In this document: in pieces, positions 45,942-54,980 of the stretch | How the letters are laid out: every line of letters begins with the position of its first letter | Numbering within the stretch: position 1 is the first letter of the stretch | NCBI GenBank assembly: GCA_902496845.1 | Contig: CABVCJ010000002.1 | Coordinates: 1 to 60,593, forward strand | Direction: 5' to 3' | From: an uncultured Collinsella sp. | Lineage (GTDB): Bacteria > Actinomycetota > Coriobacteriia > Coriobacteriales > Coriobacteriaceae | DNA length: 60,593 bases | Notes under the pieces: generated by a model | What the model was told of the DNA's origin: nothing | Databases searched by the model: none | The model's input: only the letters and a program-made list of their open reading frames with translations | Translations under genes and position numbers: made by a program

Positions 45942-47675
45942 CTACCTGCCATTTTCTACAACATCAGCTATAAGACAAAATACTTTATCTCTAAGTTCAC
46001 GCTCCGAGTGAACTCCAAGCAAGGCATAGCTCTTGCTCTTGGCCTCTTTGACGGTTCCCCGAGCAACATTAAGATGCGCGCAAATCTCGGTGGTTCTATT
46101 GCCATCAAAAACGCATGCCATGATGTCAGCATAAAGCGGCGTGAAGCCAAGCCTCAAGAAAGCCTCACGCACGGCATCGCGTCGATCACCCGCCCGAGCT
46201 GCATCTTTCAAACGCAAGGATAGCAGCGAATAAGTCAGAAGGATAAGTACGACAAGGAACGCGATCACGCGTAAAGCAGGCAAAAGGACGCCAACGGACT
46301 CACCGCTCCCAACGGACTCAAAGAAAATGTACAGTCGACTTACTGCATCGTGAGCCCAGAACGCTATTCCGGCACCCGCGGATACCGAAGAAAGACTCAG
46401 TTCAGGTGAGCAACATAAATGCATTTCTGTCATCCGCCGTATAACCGCATAGCAACACAGGGCCAAAAGCACTGTGGCTATCGATAGGATTATCACATCA
46501 TGCTCAAAGCCGAAGCATACGAGGATTTCCTCGATGCCCATTCCAGACGCATACATAAACAGGAAGCAGGCGAAGACTATCCTGCAGTTCCGATTGGACG
46601 ATGAGAGCCTCAGTGATTCTGAACGGTGATCATGGTCATTTGTTGCGTCAAGATGCCACGCATCCTTTGACAAAAGAAGTCCAGTCGTCGCCTCTGAAAT
46701 GCTTTTATATCCGGTTTTAGTCAAGGCCCGCGACAAATAGGTACGGGCGGTAGACGGGGAAATATCCAAGGCAGAAGCAATCTCCTCGTACGTTTTTCCC
46801 TCTATCCTCATAAAGAAAACCGCGGACTCCCTTTGAGAAAAACCCGAAGCCACAGGGATATCGGCAACTGCAGAGTGTTTTCCTCCTAATTTGGCATCCG
46901 CAGAAAAAGCGCTCGTTAAGTAGGGTAAAAATCGCGTTATGGCCCTGGCAAGGATGCTGCCCAAGACAGTCACCAAAAGCAGTGCAATCTCTTGATACCC
47001 GCCAAAGCTCAGGAGCACCGCTCCGATGTTTATATTGCGCGAAAACAAACAATCCGAATCAAGAATGACGGCAGCATTACCAAACGCAAGAGGCTCGACG
47101 AGCGAGGCGGCAACCCCCATCTCGGCGTTAATGGAAAGGAAAGAACCGATGGACTCCATCAACGGGGCGAGAAGAAACTGAAGGCCAACAAGCAAAGCAA
47201 TCAAGAGTATAACGGGGCCGTGAAGGGCAAACTCAGGATACCCGTGGAGAGCAGGGCCATCGGATACATGTTTCCCCTTTGATCCCGCGCGCATGTTTGC
47301 GAATTCACCACCAAGCGCCCAAGAACAGCAAGCGACAAGCAGGGGGGCTAGCAACAACAAAATGAACGCGAGCGCCGAAACCACAACATGAAATTGATGA
47401 AACACATTAAGAAATACCGTGTACATCACAAGAAGTGCAATGTCTACGAGCATAAGTCCAAAAAGCCGTTTGGAAATACCCGGTCCCACGGGGCGAGAGA
47501 TGAGGCCCACACAGAAACCCGAAAGCAGATGCAGACCGATAAGAACGGTGCCAGAAAGGCCCGCATAAATACTTGGCGCCACACAATACAGACCAGCCGC
47601 CCCTATAAACAACATAATTGAATGCCATAGGAACGAGCGCGTCACGTTTTGTAGAGTAGCCGCCTCGGTTGCCAT
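45942..47675 (-). CDS. Membrane regulator with two LuxR-type DNA-binding domains
   Basis: The 577-residue protein alternates membrane and DNA-binding parts: about six helices (residues 15-250), a LuxR-type HTH (FSQRESAVFFMRIEGKTYEE then IASALDISPSTARTYLSRAL, about 278-325), about four further helices (370-500) and a second, more degenerate LuxR-type HTH (RTTEICAHLNVARGTVKEAK, about 530-550). Coriobacterial LuxR regulators usually have about twelve helices and one C-terminal HTH. This one looks like two half-size regulators fused, or a regulator interrupted by an extra HTH. AGGAG precedes the ATG at 47675. It probably controls the ABC gene 125 bp downstream. Confidence 0.75.
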   Translation of the reverse strand: MATEAATLQNVTRSFLWHSIMLFIGAAGLYCVAPSIYAGLSGTVLIGLHLLSGFCVGLISRPVGPGISKRLFGLMLVDIALLVMYTVFLNVFHQFHVVVSALAFILLLLAPLLVACCSWALGGEFANMRAGSKGKHVSDGPALHGYPEFALHGPVILLIALLVGLQFLLAPLMESIGSFLSINAEMGVAASLVEPLAFGNAAVILDSDCLFSRNINIGAVLLSFGGYQEIALLLVTVLGSILARAITRFLPYLTSAFSADAKLGGKHSAVADIPVASGFSQRESAVFFMRIEGKTYEEIASALDISPSTARTYLSRALTKTGYKSISEATTGLLLSKDAWHLDATNDHDHRSESLRLSSSNRNCRIVFACFLFMYASGMGIEEILVCFGFEHDVIILSIATVLLALCCYAVIRRMTEMHLCCSPELSLSSVSAGAGIAFWAHDAVSRLYIFFESVGSGESVGVLLPALRVIAFLVVLILLTYSLLSLRLKDAARAGDRRDAVREAFLRLGFTPLYADIMACVFDGNRTTEICAHLNVARGTVKEAKSKSYALLGVHSERELRDKVFCLIADVVENGR

Positions 47676-47774
47676 AAAATCAAAGCTCCTAGATAGCATT
47701 TTGGCTATTTTAGCATCATCCCCGGCGTTAAAAAACTGTTACCCGAATTAATCAATATGCCCCCTCCGCTAAAA

Positions 47775-47905
47775 GGCACCACGCTCATCCTCCATTTCTG
47801 GAAGCGTTAACCTGCCAAAAATGGACAGGTTTATTTTGGCAGGTTTTATCTGGGCAAACGTCCAAACCGCCGTAAGGGAGTTGCCTTCCCTCGTGGCGGT
47901 CTTCT
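47775..47905 (+). repeat. Right direct repeat: luxR 3' end, family C hairpin and terminator
   Basis: ACGCTCATCCTCCATTTCTG, then AACCTGCCAAAAATGGACAG (family C, copy 5), ATCTGGGCAAACG and an AACCGCC...GGCGGT stem. It is the counterpart of 43199-43322, so both ends of the ABC/regulator cassette carry the same tail of a lost luxR gene. Confidence 0.8.
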
Positions 47906-47916
47906 AGCAGAAAAAC

Positions 47917-48037
47917 CAAGTGAGTAGGCTTTTTGCAGAAGGCCGAGCACGCCCTAAAACGCCACAGCTCTAACCTGCGGTTTCATCGATCATTTGTCGT
48001 GATGTGCTCGGCAGGTTCAAAAAAGTCTACTCACTTG
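47917..48037. repeat. Large stem-loop with CCTGCGGTTTCATCG core
   Basis: Outer arms CAAGTGAGTAG/CTACTCACTTG extend inward over about 19 bases, and an inner CCGAGCAC/GTGCTCGG stem follows. The apical region has GCTCTAACCTGCGGTTTCAT, which recurs at 52378-52397 with few changes. Confidence 0.65.
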
Positions 48038-48064
48038 TATCTGAGACGCACCAGATTGGCAAAA

Positions 48065-48101
48065 ACCGCCGCGAAAGGGCCCCTGGTCCCTTCGCGGCGG
48101 T
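48065..48101 (-). terminator. Terminator of the BceAB-like operon
   Basis: ACCGCCGCGAAAGGG (48065-48079) pairs with CCCTTCGCGGCGGT (48088-48101); on the minus strand TTTTT follows the stem. Confidence 0.8.
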
Positions 48102-48138
48102 CATACGCCTCTAATTTTGCGACGGTTTTGCCCGCTTG

Positions 48139-50376
48139 TTACTCGCTGTAGCGGGTAGCGATGGCGGCTTGTACCATGCCGGCGCTCATGAGGTAAGTTA
48201 CCAGGAAGTAGCCGCCATAGGCCGCCAGGAAAATCGCGCAGGTGAGGCCCACGGTGCCGCCGATGCTCATATTTCCGAATATGCTCACCAGCTCGATGAT
48301 CACCTTAAGTGCCACAAAGGAGTGCGCCAAGCCCACTGCCAGCGGGAACAGGAAGAATACCGCTTGCTGCGCCATCACCGAATGGCGAATCTGGAGGTCG
48401 TCGCAGCCGATCTGTGCCAGCACACGATAGCTGCGGCTGCCGTCGGCCACGTTGGAGAGTTGCTGGATCGACAGAATCGCCGCGCATGCAACGACCAATA
48501 CAAAGCCGATGTAGATAGCTAGGTAGCTAATAAGACCGTTCATTTGCGCTGCTTGCGCGTACATCTCGGAGCGTGTGATGAAGGTTCCCAACGACCCCGG
48601 CTCCTTGCCGTCAACGAGCAGATTGTCGAGCACAGTGTATTTAATACTCTCGTCTGCCTCGGTCGTATCCATCCCCTGTTTGTAGTTAACGAGCAGGCTA
48701 CTGGAATACGGCTGCAGATTAAGTTGGGACAACAGCTCGTCGGCAACGACGACGGTACCCCCATTACTGCCCATCGCCGAGTTGGCGATGGCCGCCGTGT
48801 CCTCGTCCGACTTATCGGTTGCGGGCTTGAGCGTATGCCCGCCCAAGGTAAGGGTATGGCCGCCAGCCATATACTTGGTGTACAGGTCGACCAGCTCGCC
48901 ACCCATATCACACGTAAGCAGATACTGGTCATGACCGATGTGCACCGGCTTCTTGCCCATCATCTGGCGCAGTTTGTTGTACTGGCTCGCCGGCGTCACA
49001 GACAGGCCTGTCATGTCGGCATTGCTACCCCCGAACGCCTTGGGAAGCTTTTCGCCCATGGTCTTGCACATCTCACTTGGGGTCACCGAAGGATCCGAGC
49101 CGCCAAGCGGGTAACTCAGATACGAATCGATCTGCACATGCTCGCCGGCAACATCGGCGATATTGACCTTCTTGCCGGTCTCGTCGTTGTTGTCTGCCGA
49201 CTTGCCTTTAATACCGTCTGCAACGTTATCGGGGTCGATACGATCGCCGTGCCATGCGGAGTACAAATCTACCGTTGTATCAGCCAGCACCATGCGATCG
49301 GCCTCAGACGGATTGACATACTCTTTGTAGTAGTCGAGCGTATCGGGCGCGTAATAGATATACGTCTGTGACACGTCAACAGGGTTATAGCGCTCCAGGT
49401 TTTCGTTCATCACATTGGCAATCGACATACCGCACGTCACCGAGGTGATGGCCAAAAACAGGAGCATCGCGATGACGCCCATCGAAAAGCACACCGTGTT
49501 GACCTTGGCCGCAAGCTGGCGCACGGTAAACATGTTGAGGCCGCGCCAATACACGCCGCGCAGGCTCTGCAGCAGCTTAATGAGCATGCCCGAGAGTCCC
49601 CAGAACAGGGCAAAGGTGCCCACGGTAACCATAGCGGTCGTAATACCAAACTGGTTCATGGCCTCTTGCAGCTTGCTGTCCGTCGCGGTTAGCGGGAACC
49701 CATCACGTAGCAGACGGTAATAAGCCACGCCCACAAGCACCACGCCCACGGCAAAGATGGCAATTGCGATCCAGGGGTTGCGTGTCTTGATGCTCTCGTT
49801 GCGACGCTCGGCACCCATAAGCTCGATAAGTTTGGTACGACGCACGGCGCGAAGGTTCAGCAGTAGCGTGAGCACAAACATTACGAGCATGCAGGCAAGG
49901 GTCAGATTGAACGCATGCACCGAGAAAAAGAAGTGGAAATTGGCGATCTGTGTCTTAAAAAGCGAGGCCGTAAAGAACGTCATGAGCTGGGAGAGTCCCA
50001 CACCCAGCACAATGCCGGCGACAAAGGCCACGACCGACACTATCACGGTCTCGAGCGCCATGATCGTAGCGACGCGCCCACGCCCCATGCCGAGCACCTG
50101 GTACAGGCCAAACTCTTTCTTGCGGCGTTTCATGATGAAGTTATTGGCATACACCATCAAAAAGGCCATGACACCGGCCAAAAAGTACGTCAGGTTGCCG
50201 AGCATGCTGCCCATAACCTGCGCCAAGCCCTTTTCATCGATGCCGGCGATGTCGACCTGCATCGAGATGGTGTTAAAGGCATAGAAGACCGTGACGCCCA
50301 GGGTGAGCGTCAAAAGGTAGACGAGGTAATCGCGGCCGGCGCGGCGGACGTTGCCCCAAGCGAGTTTACAGAGCAT
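48139..50376 (-). CDS. BceB-like ABC permease (FtsX fold)
   Basis: The 745-residue protein has about ten helices, with a large extracellular domain (about residues 325-600) between helices seven and eight, the hallmark of BceB permeases that remove peptide antibiotics such as bacitracin from lipid II-cycle targets and pass the signal to a BceS kinase. The N-terminus LAWGNVRRAGRDYLVYLLTL and the ELMGAERRNE loop fit the family. No BceRS two-component genes are adjacent. The ATG at 50376 has GAGGG; it overlaps the ATPase gene by 11 bp. Confidence 0.88.
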   Translation of the reverse strand: MLCKLAWGNVRRAGRDYLVYLLTLTLGVTVFYAFNTISMQVDIAGIDEKGLAQVMGSMLGNLTYFLAGVMAFLMVYANNFIMKRRKKEFGLYQVLGMGRGRVATIMALETVIVSVVAFVAGIVLGVGLSQLMTFFTASLFKTQIANFHFFFSVHAFNLTLACMLVMFVLTLLLNLRAVRRTKLIELMGAERRNESIKTRNPWIAIAIFAVGVVLVGVAYYRLLRDGFPLTATDSKLQEAMNQFGITTAMVTVGTFALFWGLSGMLIKLLQSLRGVYWRGLNMFTVRQLAAKVNTVCFSMGVIAMLLFLAITSVTCGMSIANVMNENLERYNPVDVSQTYIYYAPDTLDYYKEYVNPSEADRMVLADTTVDLYSAWHGDRIDPDNVADGIKGKSADNNDETGKKVNIADVAGEHVQIDSYLSYPLGGSDPSVTPSEMCKTMGEKLPKAFGGSNADMTGLSVTPASQYNKLRQMMGKKPVHIGHDQYLLTCDMGGELVDLYTKYMAGGHTLTLGGHTLKPATDKSDEDTAAIANSAMGSNGGTVVVADELLSQLNLQPYSSSLLVNYKQGMDTTEADESIKYTVLDNLLVDGKEPGSLGTFITRSEMYAQAAQMNGLISYLAIYIGFVLVVACAAILSIQQLSNVADGSRSYRVLAQIGCDDLQIRHSVMAQQAVFFLFPLAVGLAHSFVALKVIIELVSIFGNMSIGGTVGLTCAIFLAAYGGYFLVTYLMSAGMVQAAIATRYSE

Positions 50377-51151
50377 CGGAGCCCTCACCGCCCATCATGG
50401 CAACGACCTCCATAATGCGGTCGAAAAACTCTCGGCGGTCGGTGTCGCCGCGGCGCAGCTCGGTGAAGATCTTGCCGTCGCGGATAAACAACACGCGGCT
50501 CGTGTAGCTGGCAGCAAAGCTGTCATGCGTGACCATGAGCACGGTGGCGCGCAGGCGGCGATTCAGTGCCTCCAGGCTCTCGAGCAGCAGACGGGCGCTC
50601 TTGGAATCGAGGGCGCCGGTGGGCTCGTCGGCCATGATCATGGTGGGGTCGGTGACGAGCGCGCGAGCCGCGGCAACGCGCTGCTGCTGACCACCGGACA
50701 TCTGGTAGGGATACTTGTCGAGCACCTGACTGATGGAGAGGCGCGCTGCCACATCCTGCACGCGGGTTGAGATCTCTGCCGAGTTTGTGCGGGCGATGGT
50801 GAGCGGCAGGGCGATGTTCTCGCGCGCCGTGAGCGTATCGAGCAGGTTGGAGTCCTGGAAGATAAAGCCGAGCTCCTCGCGGCGGAACTGCGAAAGCTTA
50901 GCCTGCTTCATGCGTGTTACGTCCTGCCCGTTGATGCGGATGGTGCCGCTCGTGGCGCTATCGATGGTCGACACGCAGTTGAGCAACGTCGACTTGCCCG
51001 AGCCCGAAGCGCCCATGATGCCGACGAATTCACCGCGGTTGACGGTAAAGCTGACGTCGTTGAGCGCGCGGGTCACGTTGCCCAGCGCTCCGTATACCTT
51101 TTCGAGATGCGCGACCTCCAGTACCGGGGTCGCCATGTGCGTGGTTTGCAT
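50366..51151 (-). CDS. BceA-like ABC transporter ATP-binding protein
   Basis: The 261-residue ATPase energises the BceB-like permease. Walker A GASGSGKST, signature QMSGGQQQR, Walker B TMIMADEPTGALD and switch His in MVTHD are all intact. The ATG at 51151 has AAGGA. The C-terminus, FDRIMEVVAMMGGEGSD, extends slightly beyond the usual domain end and its last codons overlap the permease start. Either detoxification of host or bacterial peptides or sensing is plausible. Confidence 0.93.
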   Translation of the reverse strand: MQTTHMATPVLEVAHLEKVYGALGNVTRALNDVSFTVNRGEFVGIMGASGSGKSTLLNCVSTIDSATSGTIRINGQDVTRMKQAKLSQFRREELGFIFQDSNLLDTLTARENIALPLTIARTNSAEISTRVQDVAARLSISQVLDKYPYQMSGGQQQRVAAARALVTDPTMIMADEPTGALDSKSARLLLESLEALNRRLRATVLMVTHDSFAASYTSRVLFIRDGKIFTELRRGDTDRREFFDRIMEVVAMMGGEGSDAL

Positions 51152-51299
51152 ACCGAGTCCTTTCTTGCAATTAGTCTACGGCATCTATAGTCGCAAGAAG
51201 ACGAGTCGGCTACCATCGATATGGCTTACGCTTGCCTTACCGTTGTGTAAGGTACGGGTAGCCGCCCTGCCACGTGCTGATATTGAGAGAGGACTCCTG

Positions 51300-52277
51300 T
51301 TGAAGACTGTTCATGTTGCCGCTGGGATCATTCGCAAGGAAGGATCTGACGAGCTGCTTGCCGTGCAGCGCGGCTACGGCGACATGCAGGGACTTTGGGA
51401 GTTCCCCGGCGGCAAGCTCATGCGCGGCGAGACACCCGAAGACGCCGTGCGCCGCGAGCTCATGGAAGAGCTGCAGGTAAAAGTCACCAACCTGCGCGAT
51501 TTCTATACCGTTGAGTACGACTACCCCGATTTCCATCTCTCCATGGAGTGCTACTACTGCTCGCTCGCCGATGAATCCGATGAACCCCAGAAGCATGACC
51601 GCCAGCTCGATATCCGCTGGATTCCGCGCACCTCGCTTGCCACCGTTGAGTGGATGCCCGCCGACAAGGGGCTTATCGATGCTCTGATTGAATTAAAGGA
51701 AGATCGGCTTGAGGCTAACGGCGCTGAGGCCACCGCGGCAGACGAATCTGCTACCAAGCCCAAACGTAAACCTAAGCGCCGCAGCAAAAAGCGTCCCAAG
51801 CCCGGCCTGCTGGACGGCATCGACACCTCGGACCTCTCCGCTGACGAGCGCGAACTCGTCCGCCGTCGCGCCGCCATCAAAAAGTCCATGAAGGGCAATA
51901 AGCGCGCCAACACCAAGCCCGAGTTGCTCGTACGACAGCGCCTGCGCGCAGCGGGCCTTACGGGTTATCGCTTGGAATGGAAGGTTCCCGGCAAGCCCGA
52001 CATCGCCTTCCCCGGCCGCAAGATCGCCATCTTTGTCAACGGCTGCTTTTGGCACCGCTGCCCTAAGTGCAATCCGAGCCAGCCCAAGCGCAACGTTGAG
52101 TTTTGGGAGGCAAAGTTCCGTCGCAACGTCGAGCGCGACCGAGCCGCCGTGGCGGCACTCACTCAAATGGGCTGGACACCCATAACCATCTGGGAATGCG
52201 AACTCAAAAAAGACCGCATCGACGCCACGATGGAAAAGGTCATCGAGCAGGTGCGCGCCGCAGAGCCGCAGCGCTAA
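51300..52277 (+). CDS. MutT-type Nudix hydrolase fused to a Vsr endonuclease
   Basis: One 325-residue chain carries two repair activities. Residues 1-135 are a MutT/8-oxo-dGTPase-like Nudix domain with a complete Nudix box (G38, E44, R52, E53, E56, E57). Residues 150-170 are a Lys/Arg-rich linker. Residues 195-310 match the very-short-patch repair endonuclease: KPDIAFPGRKIAIFVNGCFW with catalytic Asp234, HRCPKC as zinc ligands, EFWEAKFRRNVERD and GWTPITIWEC. The start is TTG at 51300, eight bases after AGAGAGGA; no better start exists in frame. Vsr normally follows a Dcm methylase, but none is in the window. Confidence 0.85.
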   Translation: MKTVHVAAGIIRKEGSDELLAVQRGYGDMQGLWEFPGGKLMRGETPEDAVRRELMEELQVKVTNLRDFYTVEYDYPDFHLSMECYYCSLADESDEPQKHDRQLDIRWIPRTSLATVEWMPADKGLIDALIELKEDRLEANGAEATAADESATKPKRKPKRRSKKRPKPGLLDGIDTSDLSADERELVRRRAAIKKSMKGNKRANTKPELLVRQRLRAAGLTGYRLEWKVPGKPDIAFPGRKIAIFVNGCFWHRCPKCNPSQPKRNVEFWEAKFRRNVERDRAAVAALTQMGWTPITIWECELKKDRIDATMEKVIEQVRAAEPQR

Positions 52278-52329
52278 CGGCGAGCATTCACACGCTCCGC
52301 ACGTCCGCGCCATATCCACGTCACAAACC

Positions 52330-52432
52330 TTAGAAAGTCCTTAAGCCCAAAACCTTTCAAGAGTGTTATTCGATACCTCTGACCTGCAGTTTCATCGTAA
52401 CACCAAACCAGGTTAAGCCTTTCTTTAGCGCT
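52330..52432. repeat. Stem-loop with CCTGCAGTTTCATCG core
   Basis: Outer AGAAAG/CTTTCT-type arms and an inner GTGTTA/TAACAC stem surround CTCTGACCTGCAGTTTCATC, the motif also found in the element at 47917. Confidence 0.5.
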
Positions 52433-52530
52433 TCTTTGCAGCAGCCGCGGCATAATACTGCCAACGCACGGGACCTAGCAGCACACCCCGTGCGCAACCT
52501 TTTGGTGGACATCGAGGAGGCCGCATAAGC

Positions 52531-52740
52531 ATGCATTCTTCCAATGACGCAACACAGCAGCCATCCCTAAAACATGCAAACCTTTTCTCCTTCCCCCCGA
52601 CACAGAGAAACGGCCTCCTCGACTCCCCCACCACAAAAACCAAGCGCTCAACCGACCAGAGCCACAACTTGCGAGCATCGTTCGAAAAGCTCCAAGCCTC
52701 ACTAGACCAGGCATTCCCCAACCAAGCCCGGGCATACTAA
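52531..52740 (+). CDS. Possible 69-residue small protein
   Basis: An open frame starts at ATG 52531, eleven bases after a strong GAGGAGG. The product is hydrophilic, polar and without known motifs, ending LRASFEKLQASLDQAFPNQ. A short frame ending VRNLLVDIEEAA stops just before it. It could be a real small gene, a gene remnant or chance; codon pattern is weak, hence low confidence. The rest of 52278-52822 holds only the stem-loop at 52330. Confidence 0.25.
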   Translation: MHSSNDATQQPSLKHANLFSFPPTQRNGLLDSPTTKTKRSTDQSHNLRASFEKLQASLDQAFPNQARAY

Positions 52741-52822
52741 TCCCCCATCAGCAAAGAAGCCCTAACGCTCCAATTTTTCCGCTCTAACGCCACAAGGGCG
52801 ACGACCTCGAGTAGGTCAACCT

Positions 52823-52947
52823 GGGAGGGACGAGGGCTTAGTTCCCCAATCTTTCCGCAGGGGGCAAAAAGCCTCGCCGCACGAAGTGCGCAGCGAGGCT
52901 TTTTGCATGCCCGAGGACGATTGGGGAACTAAGCCCTCGTCCCTCCC
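52823..52947. repeat. Family A nested palindrome, copy 6
   Basis: Perfect 29-bp arms (52823-52851 with 52919-52947) flank TCCGCA-GGGG, a hairpin with the same GCACGAAGTGC tip as copy 5, then AT-GCCC-GAGGACG. Three of the four pairs of the variable helix form. It lies 34 bp from the stop codon of the aldolase gene, between convergent genes. Confidence 0.85.
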
Positions 52948-52980
52948 CGGGGTATGTAGCGAGTCGGAGTACCCTTGCTG

Positions 52981-53838
52981 TTACTCTGCTTTGCCCACAG
53001 AGTTGAGGTTGGTCATGCGGATCTTAACCAGCTCGGTGATCTCACGCATACCCTCCTTGGCCGGCTTCTTGGGATCGAAGCAGGCGGGGTTCTCGGCCAT
53101 GTAGGCCATGAAGCCCTTGGTGTAGGCCTGACGCAGCTCGGTGGCGTAGTTAACCTTGCAGATGCCGTTCTTCACAGCCTCGGCGACCTGCTCATCGGGC
53201 ACACCGGAGGTGCCGTGCAGGACCAGCGGCACGTCGACGGCGTCGCGGATGGCCTTGACCACGGACTGCTCGATGTGCGGATCGCTCGTGTACACGCCGT
53301 GGCTGGTACCAACGCCAATGGCCAGCGAGGTGCAGCCAGTGCGCTCGACGAACTCCTTGGCCTCGGCCGGATCGGTGTAGGGGCTCTCGCCCTCAACCGC
53401 GGGACCGTCGTCCTCCTTGCCGCCAACCTTGCCAAGCTCAGCCTCGACAGGCACGCCCATGGCGCGGCCAGCATCGGCGACGGACTTGGTCAGGGCGATG
53501 TTGTCCTCGAAGGACTCGTGCGAGCCGTCGATCATGACAGAGGTGTAGCCCGTGCGGAAAGCCTGCATGCAGCGGTCATAGCCATCGCCGTGATCGAGGT
53601 GCAGAGCGACGGGCACAGAAGCGCGCTCGGCGGCAGCCTTGACCATGCCATAGAAGTAGTCCAGACCAGCGGTCTTGATGGTGCCCGGGGTGGTCTGCAT
53701 GATGACGGGGGACTTGGTCTCCTCGGCAGCGGCCAGAACGGCCATAACAAACTCGAGGTTCTCGACGTTGAAAGCGCCAACAGCGTAGTGGCCGGCCTGA
53801 GCGTCCTTGAGCATCTTTTCGGTGGTAACAAGTGCCAT
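52981..53838 (-). CDS. fba: Class II fructose-bisphosphate aldolase
   Basis: A zinc enzyme that splits fructose 1,6-bisphosphate into two triose phosphates. The 285-residue protein has the opening AVGAFNVENLEF, the zinc-site HLDHGDGYD (near residue 81), AELGKVGGKEDD for the active-site loop and HGTSGVPDEQ with late NYATELR. The short length puts it in the GatY/KbaY/FbaA-type group, so tagatose bisphosphate could be a second substrate. The ATG at 53838 has GGAGAGGAG; upstream in-frame codons lack a site. It is divergent from the deoR gene, which may regulate it. Confidence 0.9.
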   Translation of the reverse strand: MALVTTEKMLKDAQAGHYAVGAFNVENLEFVMAVLAAAEETKSPVIMQTTPGTIKTAGLDYFYGMVKAAAERASVPVALHLDHGDGYDRCMQAFRTGYTSVMIDGSHESFEDNIALTKSVADAGRAMGVPVEAELGKVGGKEDDGPAVEGESPYTDPAEAKEFVERTGCTSLAIGVGTSHGVYTSDPHIEQSVVKAIRDAVDVPLVLHGTSGVPDEQVAEAVKNGICKVNYATELRQAYTKGFMAYMAENPACFDPKKPAKEGMREITELVKIRMTNLNSVGKAE

Positions 53839-54172
53839 GAGCGTTTGCTCCTCTCCCTCGCCCGCATCTGGACATCGGGCGTAGTTGTTCACAAGGCGTT
53901 TTACCTTGCGTTTTACTGCGCTCATTGTATGAAATTCAGCGGGTATGCATGTGCGAGATATTGAGCCCATGCAGGTCAATACAGTCATTTTTGAAAAGCA
54001 AACGGAAGGAATTTGAGCCGAGTGGACATGTTCGATATTGAATATTGAGTGTTCAGCGTCTTTCTTTTATAGAAAAGATAAGTAATCGAAAGGCGTTTTC
54101 TTACTTAAAAAGAAAATGAACGAAAATAGAGTCAACACAATTCCTGCAAATTTAGCCGAGAATGGAGCAAGC

Positions 54173-54976
54173 ATGGCCCAATCCACCAACCGTGCTTTTG
54201 CCGACGAACGCCGTACCGCCATTATGGAAATGCTCGAGCATAATGCCTCGGTGCAGGTAGCAGAAATCGCCCAGACCTTTGGCGTGTCCTCCGTCACCGC
54301 CCGCGCCGACCTGGACGCGCTCGCCGAAGCAGGCAAGCTGCGCCGCACGCACGGCGGTGCCGTATCACTCCACAAACGTCTGACCGTCTCCACGCAGGAT
54401 CGCCGCATCAATGTCAACGTCGCCGCCAAGCAGGCCATCGCGCAAAGCGCCATCGAGCTCGTCAATGACGGCGACACGTTGCTCGTCGACTCGGGCACCA
54501 CGGCGCTCGAGTTCGTCCGGCTCCTCGATCAACGCGACGGTATCACCGTCATCACGGCCGACATTACCATTGCCGATTATATCGACGAGAGCATGCCCTC
54601 GGTCGATGTCGTCATGCTGGGCGGGGCGCTGCGCAAAGGCCATCGTTATCTGTACGGACCGCTCACTATGCAGGCGCTTCAAACGGTCCATGCCGATCTG
54701 GCCGTCATGTGCCCCGGCGCTTTTGTTCCCGGCTGCGGCTTTACGACCGACTTTCCGCAGATGGCCGAGACCAAAACGGCCATGATCGCCGCAGCCCATC
54801 AAAGCGTCGCCCTCATGGACGCCAGCAAGGTTAGCGGACGCGGCATGTACCGCTTTGCCGAGCTTGCCGATGTCGACTCCATCGTGATGGACCGTGATCC
54901 CGATGGCGCCGTCGCCACCTCAATCGCCGAGACCGCCGACGACGCCCGCCCAAATCTCATCATCGCCGGCGCTTAA
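54173..54976 (+). CDS. DeoR/GlpR-family regulator
   Basis: The 267-residue protein has an N-terminal DeoR winged helix (RRTAIMEMLEHNASVQVAEI, VSSVTARADLDALAEAGKLR, RTHGGAV) and a C-terminal sugar-phosphate-binding domain of the ISOCOT fold, with VDSGTTALEF and the late DASK motif. Such repressors respond to phosphorylated sugars. The ATG at 54173 has GGAG four bases upstream and is preferred to one at 54116. It is divergent from the aldolase gene, a natural target. Confidence 0.88.
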   Translation: MAQSTNRAFADERRTAIMEMLEHNASVQVAEIAQTFGVSSVTARADLDALAEAGKLRRTHGGAVSLHKRLTVSTQDRRINVNVAAKQAIAQSAIELVNDGDTLLVDSGTTALEFVRLLDQRDGITVITADITIADYIDESMPSVDVVMLGGALRKGHRYLYGPLTMQALQTVHADLAVMCPGAFVPGCGFTTDFPQMAETKTAMIAAAHQSVALMDASKVSGRGMYRFAELADVDSIVMDRDPDGAVATSIAETADDARPNLIIAGA

Positions 54977-54980
54977 ACAA

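Noticed and set aside
52425..52721. 98-codon minus-strand frame with many Cys and Arg
   Set aside because: Low-complexity shadow of the plus strand, no start site and no family similarity.
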